A stretch of 64,000 nucleotides of DNA, from the NCBI RefSeq assembly GCF_004365635.1, contig NZ_SOBH01000003.1, positions 496,001 through 560,000 of the forward strand, in the 5' to 3' direction. Source of the DNA: Litoreibacter halocynthiae. Lineage in GTDB: Bacteria; Pseudomonadota; Alphaproteobacteria; Rhodobacterales; Rhodobacteraceae. The translations under genes and the position numbers were made by a program. The notes beneath the pieces were generated by a model, which did not search any database, was not told the DNA's origin, and was given only the letters and a program-made list of their open reading frames with translations. How positions within the stretch are numbered: position 1 is the stretch's first letter; each line of letters starts with the position of its first letter. Below, piece by piece: positions 61,980 through 64,000 of this stretch.

Positions 61980-63068
61980 ATGACCAAAATCAAAGCCGCC
62001 GTGTGCCACGAATTCGGCGCACCTCTAAGCATCGAAGAGGTGGAACTTCGCGCACCGCAGGCGGGCGAGGTCGAGGTGGAGCTTGAAGCCTGCGCGATCT
62101 GTTTCTCAGACATTTCTTTTCTGGACGGTGGATGGGGCGGTGACCTGCCCGCGGTTTATGGCCACGAGGCCGCGGGTCGCGTGTCCGCTTTGGGCGATGG
62201 TGTCAGCGGGTTGAAAATTGGCGACGCGGTGCTTGTGACCCTGATCCGCTCCTGCGCCACCTGCACGCCTTGCGCTTCTGGCGTGCCGACGCAATGCGCG
62301 ACACCCTATGACCGCATGTCGGGACCGCTCTCCATGCCCGACGGCAGTTTGTTGGAGCACGGGCTGGCCTGCGGTGCCTTCGCCGAACGCGCGGTGGTCG
62401 ACCAAAGCCAGATCGCGCGCATCCCTGACACGATCCCGATGGACGCCGCGTCGTTGTTGTCTTGCGGCGTCGTCACGGGCGTCGGCGCGGTGGTGAACAC
62501 CGCCAAGGTGCGCCCCGGTCAAACCGTCGTAGTTATCGGCGCGGGCGGCGTTGGTTTGAACGCAATCCAAGGTGCCGCAATCTCGGGCGCGGCGCGGATC
62601 ATAGCGATTGATATGGTTCCTGAAAAGCTGGAAGCCGCGAAGGAGTTCGGCGCGACGGACGGCGTTTTGGCGACCGATCCAAAGCCATGGAAGAAAGTGG
62701 CCGAGATTACCGGAGGCCGCATGGCTGATGCCGTCATGGTCACAGTCGGTGCAATTCCCGCGTTTGAATCAGCCCCTCGGTTCCTTGGCTCTGGCGGCAA
62801 TATGTATCTCGTCGGAATGCCCCACTCGGGCGACAAAGCGACCTACGAGCCGGTAATCTTCGGCGCTATGGCGCAAGGGATGAAGGGGACTAAAATGGGT
62901 GATGTCGTCCTCAAGCGCGACATTCCTTGGTTGGTCGACCTTTACGGACAAGGACGCCTGAAGCTTGATGAATTGGTGTCTGGGCGTTGGCGTCTGGATC
63001 AAATTAACGAGGCCATTGCCGACACGCGCTCAGGCGCTGCGCGCCGCAATGTGATTTTGTTTAAATGA
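61980..63068 (+). CDS. zinc-dependent alcohol dehydrogenase family protein
   Basis: 362 residues, medium-chain dehydrogenase. Catalytic zinc ligands are Cys41 in ICFSDIS and His62/Glu63 in YGHEAAG. Structural-zinc cysteines are Cys92, Cys95, Cys98 and Cys106 (CATCTPCASGVPTQC). The Rossmann motif VIGAGGVGLNAIQ follows. The class resembles AdhC/formaldehyde-type dehydrogenases, but the substrate is unknown. Its stop overlaps the start of the enolase-superfamily gene (ATGA), so both may act in one pathway on a sugar acid or polyol. Confidence 0.85.
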   Translation: MTKIKAAVCHEFGAPLSIEEVELRAPQAGEVEVELEACAICFSDISFLDGGWGGDLPAVYGHEAAGRVSALGDGVSGLKIGDAVLVTLIRSCATCTPCASGVPTQCATPYDRMSGPLSMPDGSLLEHGLACGAFAERAVVDQSQIARIPDTIPMDAASLLSCGVVTGVGAVVNTAKVRPGQTVVVIGAGGVGLNAIQGAAISGAARIIAIDMVPEKLEAAKEFGATDGVLATDPKPWKKVAEITGGRMADAVMVTVGAIPAFESAPRFLGSGGNMYLVGMPHSGDKATYEPVIFGAMAQGMKGTKMGDVVLKRDIPWLVDLYGQGRLKLDELVSGRWRLDQINEAIADTRSGAARRNVILFK

Positions 63069-64000
63069 AACTCCAGAACCTGCAGATCATTGTAACGTCG
63101 CCCCCCGCACCCGGCTGGGGCGGGCAGTATTGGATATTCGTCAAGCTGACGACCGCTTGTGGGATCGAAGGGATCGGAGAGGTCTATGCCTCCGCCGTTG
63201 GTCCGGATGCCATGCTCGCGGTGATCGAAGACGTCTTTGCGCGCCATATCGAAGGTGAAAACCCCGAAAACATCGAACTGATGTTCCGGCGCGTCTATTC
63301 CTCGGGTTTCACGCAACGGCCAGACCCGACCGTTATGGGCGCGTTTTCCGGCCTGGAAATGGCCTGCTGGGATATCCTCGGCAAAGCGCGGGATCGCCCA
63401 GTCTGGGCTATGTTGGGCGGAAAGATGAACCCGAAAATTAGGGCGTATACGTATCTGTACCCGCTGCCTCACCATGATCTGACAGAGTTTTGGACATCTC
63501 CGGAAATGGCCGCTGAAGCGGCACTTGATGCCGTGGAACGCGGCTACACGGCCGTCAAATTCGACCCCGCAGGTCCCTACACAATCCATTCCGGCCACCA
63601 GCCCGCGATGTTCGACATCTCCATGTCTGTGGCGTTCTGCAAGGCAATCCGTGACGCCGTGGGCGACCGCGCAGACCTGCTGTTCGGCACGCATGGCCAA
63701 TTCAACACGTCCGGCGCGATCCGTTTGGGGCAGGCGATAGAGCCGTACTATCCCTTGTGGTTCGAAGAACCTCTGCCACCTGACAATCCGCTGGAATTCG
63801 CAGAGGTCGCCAAGGCCGTGCGCATCCCGATTGCAGCAGGTGAACGCCTTACCACCAAGGCAGAATTCGCGACTTTGCTGCGCACGGGCGGGGTGAAAAT
63901 CCTACAACCCGCACTGGGCCGCGCTGGTGGCATCTGGGAGATGAAGAAGCTTGCTGGCTTGGCGGAGGTCTTCAACGCCGAAATGGCCCCGCACCTTTAT
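63065..64000 (+). CDS. mandelate racemase/muconate lactonizing enzyme family protein (3' truncated by the window)
   Basis: 312 codons visible; the gene runs off the right edge. Capping domain first (GGQYWIFVKLTTACGIEGIGE), then the barrel: the KFDP stretch at 165-168 marks the second strand, LFGTHGQF at 206-213 the usual first metal-ligand strand, WFEEP (Glu234/Glu235) the second ligand and AAGERL (Glu260) the third. The typical Asp of the first position is replaced by GTHGQ, where His210 may act instead. This pattern occurs in an uncharacterised Roseobacter subgroup. Probably an acid-sugar dehydratase or epimerase. Coupled to the dehydrogenase by ATGA. Confidence 0.85.
   Translation, partial: MKLQNLQIIVTSPPAPGWGGQYWIFVKLTTACGIEGIGEVYASAVGPDAMLAVIEDVFARHIEGENPENIELMFRRVYSSGFTQRPDPTVMGAFSGLEMACWDILGKARDRPVWAMLGGKMNPKIRAYTYLYPLPHHDLTEFWTSPEMAAEAALDAVERGYTAVKFDPAGPYTIHSGHQPAMFDISMSVAFCKAIRDAVGDRADLLFGTHGQFNTSGAIRLGQAIEPYYPLWFEEPLPPDNPLEFAEVAKAVRIPIAAGERLTTKAEFATLLRTGGVKILQPALGRAGGIWEMKKLAGLAEVFNAEMAPHLY

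Overview
The window looks like the chromosome of an alphaproteobacterium of the Rhodobacterales (Roseobacter group). This rests on gene content: taurine uptake and transamination genes, TRAP transporters, Irr next to fabA-fabB-fabI, a class I lysyl-tRNA synthetase, a mitochondrial-type complex I accessory subunit and GC-rich codon use. No ribosomal RNA, insertion sequence, integrase or CRISPR array was seen. Genes are dense, and neighbours often overlap by 4 bases (ATGA).

Layout. (1) 1-6.4 kb: a minus-strand, seven-gene sugar-nucleotide unit in which every junction overlaps: rfbF, rfbG, a 3,5-epimerase, a zinc-type C-methyltransferase, a reductase, a second methyltransferase and a CmcI-like protein. 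It probably makes a C-methyl-branched CDP-6-deoxyhexose for a surface glycan. (2) 6.9-12 kb: taurine module (tpa divergent from tauABC); TauC carries an unusual loop of about 120 residues. (3) 12-18.3 kb: L-serine dehydratase, a uronate-dehydrogenase-like enzyme, and glycerol catabolism (glpR divergent from glpD-glpK, with tandem operator-like repeats). (4) 18.3-24.1 kb: small stress and housekeeping genes (dodecin, PhnA, cold shock, DUF465, lone BrnA), a flavoprotein reductase and an exported GH10 xylanase. (5) 24.2-32.6 kb: ettA, aldo/keto reductase, nadD, EamA transporter, dacB, TerB, class I LysRS and a DUF4864 protein whose start codon lies in a perfect 13-bp inverted repeat. (6) 32.8-36.7 kb: a 763-residue beta-helix, spike-like protein behind a perfect CtrA box, and a universal stress protein behind an FnrL box. 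(7) 37-43.5 kb: uvrB, NDUFS4-like protein, cdsA-plsC, and a TetR-pspA-YiaA/B membrane-stress module with four copies of one 13-bp palindrome. (8) 43.6-46.7 kb: tRNA-Arg(UCU) and an orphan type VI secretion effector unit (DUF4123 adaptor, membrane-anchored candidate immunity protein, DUF2235 lipase). (9) 47-50.5 kb: a TakP-like TRAP transporter. (10) 50.5-55.2 kb: NicO-type metal exporter with DUF1007, irr, and fabA-fabB-fabI. (11) 55.3-64 kb: M50 protease-like protein, a coupled HAD/hydrolase/PLP-lyase/EEP set, an MFS exporter, a PcaD-like lactonase, a zinc dehydrogenase and a truncated enolase-superfamily enzyme.

The most notable points are the TetR/pspA operators, the CtrA box in front of the spike-like protein, the orphan T6SS effector unit, the TauC insertion, the start-codon-spanning inverted repeat at 32.1 kb and the branched-sugar operon. 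All functions are read from motifs and overall resemblance; no database search was run.
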